A stretch of 64,000 nucleotides of DNA from Pseudomonadales bacterium (GCA_016779325.1 JADHNU010000007.1:1-64000); one strand, 5' to 3'; shown: positions 50,765 through 60,325, numbered from the stretch's first letter. Made by a program: numbers and translations. Notes: generated by a model from the sequence alone, not told the origin.

Positions 50765-50992
50765 CTAGGGGACCGGCGCCTGATCCCGGGGAACCACAGT
50801 GACGCTTTCCGTCGCTTCGTCAAAGCACAGCACGGCTTCGCCTTTTTCGAGCTGCCCCCGAACCGATCGCACCTTCTCGTCGAGGGTGTAATCGCGATGG
50901 CCGTAGTCCGTGCCCTCCTCGCTCACGAAGGCCTCGAGGATCGCCCTGAGCGTGTCCTCGTCTAAGGCCTCGAGGGGAATGGCAAGGGGCAC
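50765..50992 (-). CDS. yheU: YheU family protein
   Basis: 75 aa. The start is GTG at 50992, one base after ttcA, with AGGA 8 nt upstream inside ttcA. Family pattern: IPLEALDEDTLRAILEAFV, EEGTDYGHRDYTLDEKV, GQLEKGEAVLCFDEATESVTVVP. Small conserved gammaproteobacterial protein of unknown function. An 85-bp gap then precedes the receptor gene and may hold that gene's promoter. Confidence 0.92.
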   Translation of the reverse strand: MPLAIPLEALDEDTLRAILEAFVSEEGTDYGHRDYTLDEKVRSVRGQLEKGEAVLCFDEATESVTVVPRDQAPVP

Positions 50993-50993
50993 G

Positions 50994-51830
50994 CTAGGCT
51001 TCCTTCACGGGGATGCGCAGCCCCTCACGCTCACGCGCCGCGCGCTCGTCATCAAGGCCCGCAAAATCGAAGAGCTCCCGATCCATAAGATGCGACGGGA
51101 CCACCCGGCGAAGCGCCCCGGCAATTTTCTCAATACGCGAAGGGTGCGCCCGCTCCCATTCCTGAAGCATGCGCTTAATCACCTGGCGCTCGAGGCCGTC
51201 CTGGCTCCCGCAGAGATCGCAGGGAATGATGGGGAAGGCCTGCACTTCGGCCCAGCGCGCAATGTCCTTTTCCCGGCAATAGGCCAGGGGCCGAATGAGA
51301 ATTTGATCGCCATCGTCGGACAAAAGCTTCGGCGGCATGGCCTTGAGGGTGGCGCCGTGAAAGAGGTTGAGAAAAAGCGTCTCCACAATGTCATCAAGGT
51401 GATGACCCAGAGCAACCTTGGTGGCCCCGATGCGCCGCGCAAAGTTGTAAAGCGCCCCCCGGCGCATGCGGGAACACACGGGGCAGTAGGTCTTGCCCTC
51501 GGGCGTGAGCGCCTTCACCACGCTGTAGGTGTCTTGCTCGATGATGTGGTACTCAATGCCAAGGCCTTCGAGGTAGGTCGGCAGCACATGCTCCGGGAAA
51601 TTGGGTTGTTTCTGATCAAGGTTGACGGCGACCAGCTCGAAGCGGATCGGTGCCGTAGCCTGAAGCTGGCGTAATATGTCGAGCAAGGTGTAGGAGTCCT
51701 TGCCGCCGGAGAGGCACACCATCACCCGATCACCCGCTTCAATCATGGCGTAGTCGGCAATGGCCTGGCCAACCTGGCGGCGAAGACGCTTTTGAAGCTT
51801 GGCGCGTTCATAGGCGGGAGTCGTGGCCAT
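50994..51830 (-). CDS. ttcA: tRNA 2-thiocytidine(32) synthetase TtcA
   Basis: 278 aa. ATP PP-loop SGGKDS (41-46), the Fe-S Cys pair CPVC (116, 119) and a third in CDLCGSQ (204). It thiolates C32 of some tRNAs. The start is ATG at 51830 with GAGGG 8 nt upstream; a GTG three codons upstream is too near that site. Its ATG and the ATG of the divergent deacetylase gene overlap in one CATG, so its promoter must lie inside that gene. Confidence 0.94.
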   Translation of the reverse strand: MATTPAYERAKLQKRLRRQVGQAIADYAMIEAGDRVMVCLSGGKDSYTLLDILRQLQATAPIRFELVAVNLDQKQPNFPEHVLPTYLEGLGIEYHIIEQDTYSVVKALTPEGKTYCPVCSRMRRGALYNFARRIGATKVALGHHLDDIVETLFLNLFHGATLKAMPPKLLSDDGDQILIRPLAYCREKDIARWAEVQAFPIIPCDLCGSQDGLERQVIKRMLQEWERAHPSRIEKIAGALRRVVPSHLMDRELFDFAGLDDERAAREREGLRIPVKEA

Positions 51831-52914
51831 GAGGAACACCCTCTTTCAGATCCAAATACCAATAGTGAAACCGCTGCGCGCCTTGGCCCTCTGGGTCACC
51901 CTGGGCGGCCTAAGCACCCTAGCTCTGGCGCAAGCGCCCGGTGCGGTGGTGCTTCAGTACCATTTCGTTGCCGAAGACACGCCCTTCAGCACGTCCGTTT
52001 CGCCGGCACGCTTTGCCGAGCACTTAGACGCCATCGAGGCACTGGGGGCTCAGGTTCTACCCTTGCAGGACATTTTGGCCACCCTGCGCGCAGGGCGCAC
52101 TCTACCGGAGAAGGTCGTGGCCATCACCTTTGACGATGCCTATGAAAGCATCGCCCTTGCCGCCCACCCCCGCCTTCGCGCCCGCGGCTGGCCCTACACC
52201 ATCTTCGTGAATACGGAGCCCCTAGACCAACGCCACGGCGGCTTTCTCACCTGGGACGACCTCCGCAAGCTGGTTGCGGAAGGGGCTACCGTCGGCAACC
52301 ACGGGCTGCGTCATGACTACATGGTGCGCGGGGCAGCGGTCGGCCTGCCCACGCCGGAAAGCCCGGCCTACGCCGCCTATCTTAGGAAGCAGGTGGCGGG
52401 CGCTCAGGCGCGCATCGACGCGGAACTCGGGCCCCAGCCGAAGCTCTTTGCCTACCCCTACGGAGAGTACGCCCCGCCTTTGGAGCGCTGGCTGGCGGAG
52501 GCCGGCTACGCCGCCTTTGGCCAGCACTCGGGCCCCCTCTGGGCCGAGAGCCCGGCGCAGGCCTTGCCGCGCTTTCCCGCCTCAGGGCCCTATGGCGCCC
52601 TAGAAAGCCTTCGCCCCAAGCTGTCCATGCGCGCGCTGGCGATCGAGCACGCCAGCCCCGAGGACATGCGCGTCGGCGACGCCGACGCCGCGCCGGTCTT
52701 CTCCTTCGCGCTCCGCTTTCCCGAGGTGCACCCGGGGCCCGTGCAGTGCTACGCCACGGGGGAAGGCGCCATTCCCACGCGCCGGAACGGCGCGCGGATC
52801 ACAGCCCAAGCGCCGAAGGCCCTGGCAAAGGGGCGGAGTCGCTATAACTGCACGGCGCAGGGCCCGGACGGCCGCTGGCATTGGGTCTCCCAACCGTTTC
52901 TGCGCCTTAACTAG
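51829..52914 (+). CDS. NodB-type polysaccharide deacetylase, exported
   Basis: 361 aa. The start is ATG at 51829 with GGGAG 8 nt upstream inside ttcA. A longish N-region and signal peptide ([20 protein letters not shown]) come first. NodB motifs: [10 protein letters not shown] (Asp102-Asp103), NHGLRHDYM (His158, His162), [18 protein letters not shown] and [18 protein letters not shown] are seen in PgaB/IcaB-like enzymes. A C-terminal beta domain (about 270-361) may bind sugar. Likely removes acetyl groups from cell-envelope or exported polysaccharide in the periplasm. It shares its CTAG stop with the convergent glucosaminidase gene. Confidence 0.9.
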   Translation: MRNTLFQIQIPIVKPLRALALWVTLGGLSTLALAQAPGAVVLQYHFVAEDTPFSTSVSPARFAEHLDAIEALGAQVLPLQDILATLRAGRTLPEKVVAITFDDAYESIALAAHPRLRARGWPYTIFVNTEPLDQRHGGFLTWDDLRKLVAEGATVGNHGLRHDYMVRGAAVGLPTPESPAYAAYLRKQVAGAQARIDAELGPQPKLFAYPYGEYAPPLERWLAEAGYAAFGQHSGPLWAESPAQALPRFPASGPYGALESLRPKLSMRALAIEHASPEDMRVGDADAAPVFSFALRFPEVHPGPVQCYATGEGAIPTRRNGARITAQAPKALAKGRSRYNCTAQGPDGRWHWVSQPFLRLN

Positions 52915-53726
52915 GCGTCGAAACGGCCGAGGCGATTAAAGCGCATGATGGCGAGGAGGTCCGCCACGTAGGCGGCCCGGCGCTCCGAATAGCGCAGCAG
53001 CCCCGGGGCCAGCACCACGCCCGAGAGGGGCCGCGCTTCCCGGCGTGCCGCCGCGCGGAGCACGCGGAAGGAGCGATGAGCCGGATGGCTGTTCAAGTTG
53101 TGGATATAGCTGGTCACGGAATCGGCGGAGCGTGCGAACACCCGAACTTCATGCTCTGAGCCCTCCGGGCGCAGCAGGGGCACGAGGCCGCACCCCTTCT
53201 CGTAGCACCACTGGCCAAAGAAGTTTCGCCCCTCCTGGGCGAAGCGAGAGGTGCCCCAGGCCGATTCCGTCGCCGCCTGAGCCAGCGCCAGGGACGGCGG
53301 CACGGCATCGACGCGGCGCAGCAGCCGGCGGAGGCGCTCGGCCTCTGCCCCTTCTCCCGTTAGCCCGTATTCTGCCTCTAGCCCCTCAAACCACGCCCTG
53401 CGCGCTTCCGGCCAGGGGGTGGGGGTTTGGCCGAGGGTCTCGAGGTCTTCCCGTAGGGTGAGAAGACGACGATTCTCCTCCTCAATGCGCGGCAGAAGGA
53501 AGGCGAAAAAGGCCGCCTTCCGGGCGCTCACCGTGGGAAGGGCTGCGAAATCGGGGATTTGCTCCTGAGCCCCGGCGCCAGCGGTGCCCGTCGCGTTGGG
53601 GGACTCGGGGTGCTCGCCGGACCACCAGAGAAGTACGGCGAGCCCGACGGCCACGGCCGCCCCAGGGCCGAGGAACCGGCGCAGGGGCCGCGCGCGCTGC
53701 CCCAGGACGGCGAGCACGCCCTTCAT
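52911..53726 (-). CDS. Bax-like glucosaminidase-domain protein
   Basis: 271 aa. The start is ATG at 53726 with GGGAG 8 nt upstream, overlapping the stop of the permease gene. One N-terminal helix (about 21-36, AAVAVGLAVLLWW) anchors it; the catalytic domain (about 135-265) has VPPSLALAQAATESAWGTSRFAQEG with the likely catalytic Glu154, FFGQWCYEKGCGLVP, and SYIHNLNSHPAHRSFR as in E. coli Bax. Cleavage of the glycan strand of peptidoglycan is expected. Confidence 0.9.
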   Translation of the reverse strand: MKGVLAVLGQRARPLRRFLGPGAAVAVGLAVLLWWSGEHPESPNATGTAGAGAQEQIPDFAALPTVSARKAAFFAFLLPRIEEENRRLLTLREDLETLGQTPTPWPEARRAWFEGLEAEYGLTGEGAEAERLRRLLRRVDAVPPSLALAQAATESAWGTSRFAQEGRNFFGQWCYEKGCGLVPLLRPEGSEHEVRVFARSADSVTSYIHNLNSHPAHRSFRVLRAAARREARPLSGVVLAPGLLRYSERRAAYVADLLAIMRFNRLGRFDA

Positions 53727-56200
53727 GCCCCATGCTCCCGCAGCACGCGGAGGGGCGCCACCTGCACCACCTTTCGGGTCGCACCCAGGCCCAAGCTCAA
53801 AATGGTGGCCAGACCCAGGGCCGGGCCCCAAAGCCAGAGGGCGCCGTGGCTTTGCTGCGGCAAGCCAAATAGCTGTGTTTCCAAGGCCCAAATGATCACG
53901 GAAGCCCCCAGCGCCGCCAGCAAGCCTGCGAAGACCCCCAGGGTAGCAAATTCGATGGTGAGGGCACCAAGCAGGCGCCGGCGCGTGCCGCCCAGGGCTC
54001 GGAGCAAGCCATACTCTGCGAGGCGCTCATCCATGCTCGATTGAATGGAGGCCAGCAGCACCAGCGCCCCCGCAAGCAAAACGAGCACGAGCACAACCTC
54101 GACGGCCAGGGAAACGCGGGCAATGATTTGCTGCAGCTGATTCAGCAACCCATCAATGGCGATGATGCTTACGCTGGGAAAAGCACGAAGCAGCTCGGGC
54201 AGGCGCGAGGCCTGCGCCGCATCGAGGAAGAAGCTTGTGAGGTAGGTCGCGTCCCGCTCTGCCAGAAGGCCCGGCGACAGCACGATAAAGAAATTTGGCC
54301 GGAGGGAATCCCACGCCACGCGACGCAGGGCCACGAGAGGCACCTCGAAGCGCTGATCTCCCACCTCAAGAACCAGCTCATCTCCCAGGGCAAGGCCAAC
54401 GCTTTCAGCGAAATCCGCTTCCAAGGACAGGCCTGGCGCGGGCGCCGTCTCATCCCACCAGCGTCCGGCAACCACCTCATTGCCCTCGGGCAGGGCCCCA
54501 CTCCAGCTCAAATTACGCTCTTCGGTGAGGCGTGCGGCGGCGCGACCCGCCCGGGGATCGAGGGCGTTCCCATTGACAGCGGTAATACGGCCCCGGGTCA
54601 TGGGGAAGGCCGGCTGGGGCGCCACGGCGAGATCCTCGAGGGCATCGCTAAAGGCGGTGCGGTCAGCGCTATCGAGGTTCAGAACAAAGTAATTGGGCGA
54701 GCCTTCCGGAAGCTGGGCGCGCCAACTGTCGAGCAAGGAGCCTCGGAGTGCGGTGAGGGTCAGCAGGAGCATCAGCGCAGCCCCGAACACCAACATTTGC
54801 ACCACGCTCGCCCCCTGACGCCGGCTGAGGGCCGCAAGCCCTAGGCGCCAGGCCTTCCCCGCTTGCATCCCCAGCACCCGACCGCTCCGCAGCAGCGCCA
54901 GCGCGAGCACGGCGAACAGCGTCCCCGTCCCCCCGAGGCCGAGCAAAACCCAACCCGCCAGCTCAAAACTGCCCGCATACCAAAAAAGCAGCGCCAGGAG
55001 CGTCCCCACGCCGGCAAAGCGGAGCACCGGGCCCTGGGGACCGAGGCCGGCAAGATCGCGGCGCAGCACGCGCACCGGGGAAACGGCTTCCAAGCGGAGA
55101 ATCGGCGGCAGGGCAAAGGCCAATAGACACACCCAACCCGTCCCCGCGCCGAGCACCAAGGGCGCCCAGCCCGGCGGGGGCAAGGTCACCGGCACGTAGG
55201 CGGACAAAAGCTGAAAAAGCCCGGCCTGCACCGCGTAGGCCAGGGCCAGAGCGACCAGGGTAACGAGCCCCGCCAGCTGAAAAAGCTGCCCCAGGTAAAG
55301 GCGCCGAATGCGACCGCTTGGGGACCCCAAGGTTTTCAGCACGGCCACCGTATCGGCCTGCTGATGGGCAAACCGCGTGGCAGCTAAGCCCACGGCGAGG
55401 CAGGCCAGGATAACGGCCATGAGCCCCCCAAGCCGGAGGAAGCGCTCCGCCCGCTCTAGCGCGCGTCCAAGGCTTCGATTCCCGGACCGCACGTCTTCAA
55501 AGTCAAAGCGCGCCTCCAGATCCTCCGGCAAGGCCTCGCGGAAGCGTTCCAGGGCGGGCTCGGGCCCGGCGAGGAGCAAGGCGTGGGAGACCCGCGCGCC
55601 CGGGCGGACCACCTGCGTCGCCGGGACGTCTTCCAAGGCCATGAGCACCCGCGGGGCCAGAAGAAAGGCGCCGCCCTGATCCGGCGTCGCCGTCAGCACG
55701 CGATCGATACGAAAGGAGGCGGCGCCTAAATCCAGCGTTGCGCCCAGTTCGAGGCCCAGGGTGAGGAGCACCCGGGGTTCCACCCAAACCGTGCCCGGCG
55801 CGGGGGTTTGTGTCTCCGGCGTGCCCGGGGCATAGGGATCTTTCGCGGTTTTCAGAATGCCCCGCAGCGGGTAGGTTGGGGAAACGGCCTGCACGGAAAC
55901 GAGCAAGGCTTCCAGATCGGAAAAGGCCATGGAACTGAAGGACAGGGTCCGCGCCGTAGCCAAGCCTTGCGCCTGGGCGTCCGCTTCCCAGGCGGCCGGT
56001 GGCGCTTCCCGTCCCTCGAGGCGGCGGTCCGCAGCAAGAAAGGCGCTGGCCTCGAGCACAAGAGCCCGCTCGAGGCGATCAACGAAAAGGGAAATTCCCG
56101 TGACCGTCGTAATGGCCAGCAGCAAGGCCGCCGCCAGAAGCCGTAACTCCACGCCCCGCCATTGCCGGCGCAGCATCTGCCGAGGTAGCCCCTCGGTCAT
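53723..56200 (-). CDS. ybbP: FtsX-like ABC transporter permease (YbbP family)
   Basis: 825 aa with two FtsX-type halves. An N-terminal helix (about 19-42) is followed by a periplasmic domain, then helix groups near 260-285, 305-370, 400-475 and the final FtsX block (VVLVLVLLAGALVLLASIQSSMDERLAEYGLLRALGGTRRRLLGAL). Overlaps ybbA by ATGA. With YbbA it forms a MacB/LolCDE-like system thought to extract something from the inner membrane; the substrate is unsettled. tesA is divergent, as in E. coli. Confidence 0.9.
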   Translation of the reverse strand: MTEGLPRQMLRRQWRGVELRLLAAALLLAITTVTGISLFVDRLERALVLEASAFLAADRRLEGREAPPAAWEADAQAQGLATARTLSFSSMAFSDLEALLVSVQAVSPTYPLRGILKTAKDPYAPGTPETQTPAPGTVWVEPRVLLTLGLELGATLDLGAASFRIDRVLTATPDQGGAFLLAPRVLMALEDVPATQVVRPGARVSHALLLAGPEPALERFREALPEDLEARFDFEDVRSGNRSLGRALERAERFLRLGGLMAVILACLAVGLAATRFAHQQADTVAVLKTLGSPSGRIRRLYLGQLFQLAGLVTLVALALAYAVQAGLFQLLSAYVPVTLPPPGWAPLVLGAGTGWVCLLAFALPPILRLEAVSPVRVLRRDLAGLGPQGPVLRFAGVGTLLALLFWYAGSFELAGWVLLGLGGTGTLFAVLALALLRSGRVLGMQAGKAWRLGLAALSRRQGASVVQMLVFGAALMLLLTLTALRGSLLDSWRAQLPEGSPNYFVLNLDSADRTAFSDALEDLAVAPQPAFPMTRGRITAVNGNALDPRAGRAAARLTEERNLSWSGALPEGNEVVAGRWWDETAPAPGLSLEADFAESVGLALGDELVLEVGDQRFEVPLVALRRVAWDSLRPNFFIVLSPGLLAERDATYLTSFFLDAAQASRLPELLRAFPSVSIIAIDGLLNQLQQIIARVSLAVEVVLVLVLLAGALVLLASIQSSMDERLAEYGLLRALGGTRRRLLGALTIEFATLGVFAGLLAALGASVIIWALETQLFGLPQQSHGALWLWGPALGLATILSLGLGATRKVVQVAPLRVLREHGA

Positions 56201-56895
56201 GACGCGTCTGCCTCCGTGACCCGTAGCCGTCCCCCTTCCAGCGTCAGTGCCCGATCGCAGCGCGCCGCCAGTCCAAGGTCATGGGTGACAAGCACCAGGG
56301 TGGTCCCCGCCTCGGCGTTGAGGGTGAAGAGCAAATCGGCGATGCGCCGCCCCGTCGCCTGATCGAGGTTACCGGTGGGCTCATCGGCAAAGAGGAGTCG
56401 GGGCTGGGCGGCAAAGGCACGAGCTAGGGCCACCCGCTGCTGCTCCCCCCCGGATAGCTGGCGAGGGGTATGACCGGCCCGATCGGCAAGACCAACCCGT
56501 TCCAAATAGCTCTGGGCCAAGCCCTTCGCGTCGCCCCGTCCCGCGAGCTCCAGGGGGATCATGACGTTTTCCAGGGCCGTTAAGGCCCCCAAAAGCTGAA
56601 AGTTCTGAAAGACAAAGGCAATGCTTTCGGCCCGGCGACGGGCACGCGTGTCTTCCGATTCGCCGCTAAAGGGTTGTCCCTCGAAGGTGACCTCCCCCTC
56701 CGAGGGGGTATCGAGCCCCGCCAGCAGCCCGAGCAGGGTCGTTTTCCCCGAGCCCGAGGCCCCCACCAAGGCGAGGGACTCCCCCGCCTTGATCTCGAGA
56801 TCAATCCCCGAGAGGATGGTCAGCGTGTTATCCCCCAGGGATAACCGCTTCCCCAGGCCTTTCGCGGATAAAATGATGGGAAGATCCTCTTCCAT
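56197..56895 (-). CDS. ybbA: ABC transporter ATP-binding protein (YbbA)
   Basis: 232 aa. Walker [11 protein letters not shown]-loop [23 protein letters not shown], signature [18 protein letters not shown], Walker [14 protein letters not shown]-loop LVTHD. LolD/MacB-like group. The start is ATG at 56895, sharing CATG with divergent tesA; the ribosome site is weak. Confidence 0.94.
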   Translation of the reverse strand: MEEDLPIILSAKGLGKRLSLGDNTLTILSGIDLEIKAGESLALVGASGSGKTTLLGLLAGLDTPSEGEVTFEGQPFSGESEDTRARRRAESIAFVFQNFQLLGALTALENVMIPLELAGRGDAKGLAQSYLERVGLADRAGHTPRQLSGGEQQRVALARAFAAQPRLLFADEPTGNLDQATGRRIADLLFTLNAEAGTTLVLVTHDLGLAARCDRALTLEGGRLRVTEADAS

Positions 56896-57514
56896 GTGGT
56901 TTCGCCTATTTCTCGTGCTTCCGCTGCTTACCTTGGCCTTCCAGGGCCTCGGAGCGGAAAAGAAAGTCCTTGTGTACGGCGACAGCCTGAGCGCGGGCTA
57001 CGGCCTCATTGCCGGCGAAGGCTGGGTTGCGCTGCTCGCAGAGCGAACGCGCCGCGCCGCTATGCCCGTGGAAATCGTAAACGCCAGCATCAGCGGCGAA
57101 ACCACCCGCGGCGGCTTGCGGCGCCTTGAAGAGGTCCTCGCTCGCCAGCAACCCTCCCACGTGATTCTGGAACTCGGCGGGAACGACGGTTTGCGAGGGT
57201 ACCCGATTGGGCAAATTCGCAGCAACTTAGACGCCATGGCCCAAGCCATCGGTGAGGCCGGAGCCAAGCTCATGCTCCTCGCCATTCCCCTGCCTCCCAA
57301 CTATGGCCCGCGCTATGTCGACGCCTTTGGAGGGGTGTTTGCGGCCGTAGCCGCGCAACACGATGCCCAGCTCGTGCCGTTTACCCGCGACCTGCTCCCC
57401 CTCACGGAAGACATGATGCAAGCCGACGGAATTCACCCGACGGCCAAGGCCCAGCCGCTGATGCTGGACGCCCTTTGGCCCCAGCTCCTTTCCTGGCTGG
57501 ACGACCCGGGCTAA
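56894..57514 (+). CDS. tesA: Periplasmic thioesterase I / lysophospholipase TesA
   Basis: 206 aa SGNH hydrolase. Signal peptide (about 1-21, LFLVLPLLTLAFQGLGA). Block I GDSLSAGYG with Ser31, block III GGNDGLRG, and block V DGIHPTAKAQ with Asp178 and His181. It cleaves acyl-CoA, lysophospholipids and esters. The start is ATG at 56894, overlapping the ybbA start in CATG; no good Shine-Dalgarno is visible. Confidence 0.95.
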   Translation: MWFRLFLVLPLLTLAFQGLGAEKKVLVYGDSLSAGYGLIAGEGWVALLAERTRRAAMPVEIVNASISGETTRGGLRRLEEVLARQQPSHVILELGGNDGLRGYPIGQIRSNLDAMAQAIGEAGAKLMLLAIPLPPNYGPRYVDAFGGVFAAVAAQHDAQLVPFTRDLLPLTEDMMQADGIHPTAKAQPLMLDALWPQLLSWLDDPG

Positions 57515-57551
57515 AACTGTTCAAGGTCACCCCAGGCTGTTAGGGGGCTGC

Positions 57552-57557
57552 TACAAT
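57552..57557 (+). promoter_or_regulatory. Possible -10 element (TACAAT) of the TetR gene
   Basis: TACAAT is 5 of 6 to consensus and ends 25 nt before the GTG start. No good -35 lies 16-18 bp upstream, so activation or a chance match is possible. Confidence 0.35.
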
Positions 57558-57582
57558 CAGGGAAAAAAAGGATCCCTCGCCT

Positions 57583-58251
57583 GTGCCTGATACCGTGCTG
57601 GAAACGCCTCGCAGCGATACCAAAGCAAGCCTGATCTTGGCAGCCCTTGAGCTCTTTTCGACCCAAGGTATCGACGCCGTCTCCATGCGGACCATCAATG
57701 CCCATGCGGGCGCCCGGAATGCCTCTGCCGTGCATTACCACTTCGGCTCGAAGCTCGGCATGATCAAAGCCATCATCGACTTTTTAAAAGGCGAACTGGA
57801 TATCCACCGCCTGCCCCTTGTGGAGGCCCTCGAGGCGCGGGAAAGGGCTAGCGAAGCGCTCACGGTGCGAGAGATTCTCGGGGCCAACTACTGGCCCTAC
57901 ATCAAACTCTCCGAAGATCCCCAGCTGGGTCGTCACGGCGTGCTTTTCCTAGCCCGACTGCATACGGATATCGATCCGGCCACGCAGGAAATGCTCAACC
58001 ACGACCCCCACGGCATTGCCAAACGCCTCGACCGGCTCCTTGCTCAGGCGCTGCCCGCGCTGGGGGAGCAGGAACGGCGGACGCGCTACATCTACTCCTG
58101 GACCCTCACCCTGCACGGCTTAGCCGCCGGGGGCACCTGGCGTACCACGTCCCTTGGCGATCTCCGCTCGAAGTCCAGCACGGAAGCCTTTGAACGGCTT
58201 TTGGATTATCTCGTCGGCGGCATGACGGCAGAAAACCCCCGCCCCGCCTAG
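57583..58251 (+). CDS. TetR-family transcriptional regulator
   Basis: 222 aa. The start is GTG at 57583; AAAAGGA lies 10 nt upstream. The HTH (about 13-60) is typical: LILAALELFSTQGIDAVSMRTINAHAG and SAVHYHFGSKLGMIKAII. The ligand-binding half is of no known type. The stop is 7 bp from the convergent SDR gene. Target unknown; SDR and acyl-CoA genes nearby are possible. Confidence 0.9.
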   Translation: MPDTVLETPRSDTKASLILAALELFSTQGIDAVSMRTINAHAGARNASAVHYHFGSKLGMIKAIIDFLKGELDIHRLPLVEALEARERASEALTVREILGANYWPYIKLSEDPQLGRHGVLFLARLHTDIDPATQEMLNHDPHGIAKRLDRLLAQALPALGEQERRTRYIYSWTLTLHGLAAGGTWRTTSLGDLRSKSSTEAFERLLDYLVGGMTAENPRPA

Positions 58252-58258
58252 GCGCGCC

Positions 58259-59023
58259 CTAAAGGGTGCTCACCAAGTGCCCGCCATCGACCGTAATGAC
58301 CTGGCCCGTCATGTGGGCGCTGGCCGCCCCGGCCAGCAACAGGAAGGCTCCGTCATAATCCTCGAGCGTCCCAGCGCGACGCTGGGGTATGGCTCGAAGG
58401 AAAGCCTCGGCCTCGGGGCTATCCAGCAGTCGGGCGCTGACGGCGCTGCGAAAGTAGCCCGGCGCCAGCGCGTTAGCCCGAATGCCATAGCGTGCACCCT
58501 CGAGCGCAATCTGCTTGGTGAGCTGTACCACCCCGGCCTTACTGACGGCATAGGGCGTCACGCCCTTTTGCTGGCGGAAGGCGAGAATGCTGGCAATGTT
58601 GACCAGGTTGCCGCCCTGCCCCGCTGCGCGCCATGCGCGGGCGGCGGCCCGGGCCATCAGCCAAACCCCTTTCAGATTGGTCCCCAGGGTGGCATCCCAG
58701 CCGGCTTCGTCAAGATCCATAAAGGAAAATACCCCGGGCTCCATGCCGGCGTTGTTCACCACCACCGTAGGCAGCTTCGAGCCCAGGGTCGTAAAGAGCG
58801 CATCCACGGAGGCGCCGTCGGTCACATCCAGAGCCTGCGCCTCGGCCTCACCGCCCTCGGCGCGCAGCGCCCTAACCAGCGCGTCCAGGGCTTCTTTGCG
58901 GCGCGCGGCCACCACCACGCTGGCGCCGGCCTGCACGGCTAAGCGCGCGAAGTGGGCGCCGAGACCACTCGACGCACCGGTAATCAGCAGGCGCTCCCCG
59001 GCCAGAGGTGGCTTCGTCATCAT
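58259..59023 (-). CDS. Short-chain dehydrogenase/reductase
   Basis: 254 aa. The start is ATG at 59023, overlapping the trhO stop (ATGA); a second ATG directly follows. Motifs: ITGASSGLGAHFARLAVQAGASVVVAARR (NADP-type), NNAGMEPG, NIASILAFRQQKGVTPYAVSK, ANALAPGYF and GQVITVDGGHLVSTL. Gluconate-5-dehydrogenase/FabG-like plan. Substrate unknown. Confidence 0.9.
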   Translation of the reverse strand: MMTKPPLAGERLLITGASSGLGAHFARLAVQAGASVVVAARRKEALDALVRALRAEGGEAEAQALDVTDGASVDALFTTLGSKLPTVVVNNAGMEPGVFSFMDLDEAGWDATLGTNLKGVWLMARAAARAWRAAGQGGNLVNIASILAFRQQKGVTPYAVSKAGVVQLTKQIALEGARYGIRANALAPGYFRSAVSARLLDSPEAEAFLRAIPQRRAGTLEDYDGAFLLLAGAASAHMTGQVITVDGGHLVSTL

Positions 59024-59961
59024 GATACCTTGTCCTTGTGCTGTGCCTGCGGCGCCAGATGGCTGTCCCCCCGCGCCTGGGCCAGACCCACCTGGCGGAA
59101 TCGTTCTCGCCGAGCGGCGCGCTGGTTGGCGCTTAACTGATCGATGCAATAGGGGCAGCTCACCCCCTCTTCAAAGCCATTGCTCTGCCGGTCCTGCGGG
59201 CTTAGGGGCCGGCGGCAGCCGTGGCAAAGGGTGGTCTCCCCCGGCGTCAGGGCCCCGGTCAGGGCGACGCGTTCATCAAACACGAAGCACTCGCCTCGCC
59301 AGCGCTGCTCTGCCTCGGGCACCTCCGCGAGATAACCCAGCACGCCGCCGTCTAACTCCAGCACGGACTCGAAGCCCTGGGTGCGCATCCACGCCGCGGC
59401 TTTCTCGCAACGAATCCCGCCGGTGCAGAATATGGCGACGGTGCGATCCCGCGCGGGGTCGAGATGGGCCGCGACCCAAGTGGGAAAATCGCTGAAGGCT
59501 TCGGTTTGGGGATTGAGCGCCTCCGGGAAGGTGCCCACCGCCACCTCGTAATCATTGCGCAGATCAATCACGGGAATGGCCGGGTCATCGAGCACCGCAT
59601 GCCACGCAGCAGGCGCAATGCGTTCCGGGGACCCGGGCCCCAGCTCGGGATAGCCCTCGAGGGGAATCAAATGGCGTCGCGCCTTGATTTTGAGGCGCCG
59701 AAAGGGGGCTTGCTTGGGCGCTGGCAAGGCGCGGCGGCGATAGCCCTCCTCCCCCAGGCGGGCTTTAATCGGCTCGAAAACGGCCTGAAGATCGGCTTCC
59801 AGGCCCCACAGGGTGAAATTCAGCCCCTCCGGCGCCAGATGCAAGGTTCCCCGCAGGCTCGGCTTCGCCACCTCCCGGCAGGCAGCCGCCAGCGCGGGGG
59901 GATCGGCCAGGGGCGACAACGCAAAGCCGGTCCAAAGCGCAAGCTCTGGGTCAGCGCCCAT
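59020..59961 (-). CDS. trhO: tRNA uridine(34) hydroxylase TrhO (YceA), rhodanese family
   Basis: 313 aa. The N-terminal acylphosphatase-like half (GTLHLAPEGLNFTLWG) is followed by a rhodanese domain with VIDLRNDYEVAVGTF and the loop IFCTGGIRCEKAAAWM (Cys179, Cys185), then two CxxC pairs (CHGC, CPYC) near the end, as in TrhO. It makes 5-hydroxyuridine at tRNA position 34. It overlaps bolA by 11 bp; GAGG lies 5 nt upstream. Confidence 0.93.
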   Translation of the reverse strand: MGADPELALWTGFALSPLADPPALAAACREVAKPSLRGTLHLAPEGLNFTLWGLEADLQAVFEPIKARLGEEGYRRRALPAPKQAPFRRLKIKARRHLIPLEGYPELGPGSPERIAPAAWHAVLDDPAIPVIDLRNDYEVAVGTFPEALNPQTEAFSDFPTWVAAHLDPARDRTVAIFCTGGIRCEKAAAWMRTQGFESVLELDGGVLGYLAEVPEAEQRWRGECFVFDERVALTGALTPGETTLCHGCRRPLSPQDRQSNGFEEGVSCPYCIDQLSANQRAARRERFRQVGLAQARGDSHLAPQAQHKDKVS

Positions 59962-60292
59962 TACCGCCTCGACAGTTGGGCGAGTCCGTCACCGTGCCCC
60001 GCTTCCCCCACTCCTCGGGCGTGAAGGTATGCAAGGCCAGAGCGTGAAGCCCCTCCGCAAAGAACGGAGCGGCCACCTTTTGCACCGCGCGGTGGCGCGC
60101 CACCAGGCGCTGGCCTGCGAAGGCCTCACTGACCACGGTAACCCGGAAGTGAGTCTCGGAGCCCGGCGGGACGCCGTGGCGATCGCTTTCGTTGAGCACT
60201 TCTAGGTAGCTGGGCGCGAGGGCCGTCTCCACCGCCGCCTCAAACGCCGCCTGGCGCGGGCCCCGCGTCGCGCGGGTCGCTGAATCGTTCAT
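59951..60292 (-). CDS. bolA: BolA-family protein
   Basis: 113 aa. SYLEVLNESDRHG, SETHFRVTVVSEAFAGQRLVARHRAVQK and HALALHTFTPEEW are the BolA core with the conserved HR loop used with monothiol glutaredoxin in iron handling. The start is ATG at 60292 with AAAGGAG 7 nt upstream. First of bolA-trhO-SDR; the cyclase gene ends 33 bp upstream. Confidence 0.94.
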   Translation of the reverse strand: MNDSATRATRGPRQAAFEAAVETALAPSYLEVLNESDRHGVPPGSETHFRVTVVSEAFAGQRLVARHRAVQKVAAPFFAEGLHALALHTFTPEEWGKRGTVTDSPNCRGGNGR

Positions 60293-60325
60293 GGGGCATC
60301 TCCTTTCCCGTCTGCGGAGCGAACC

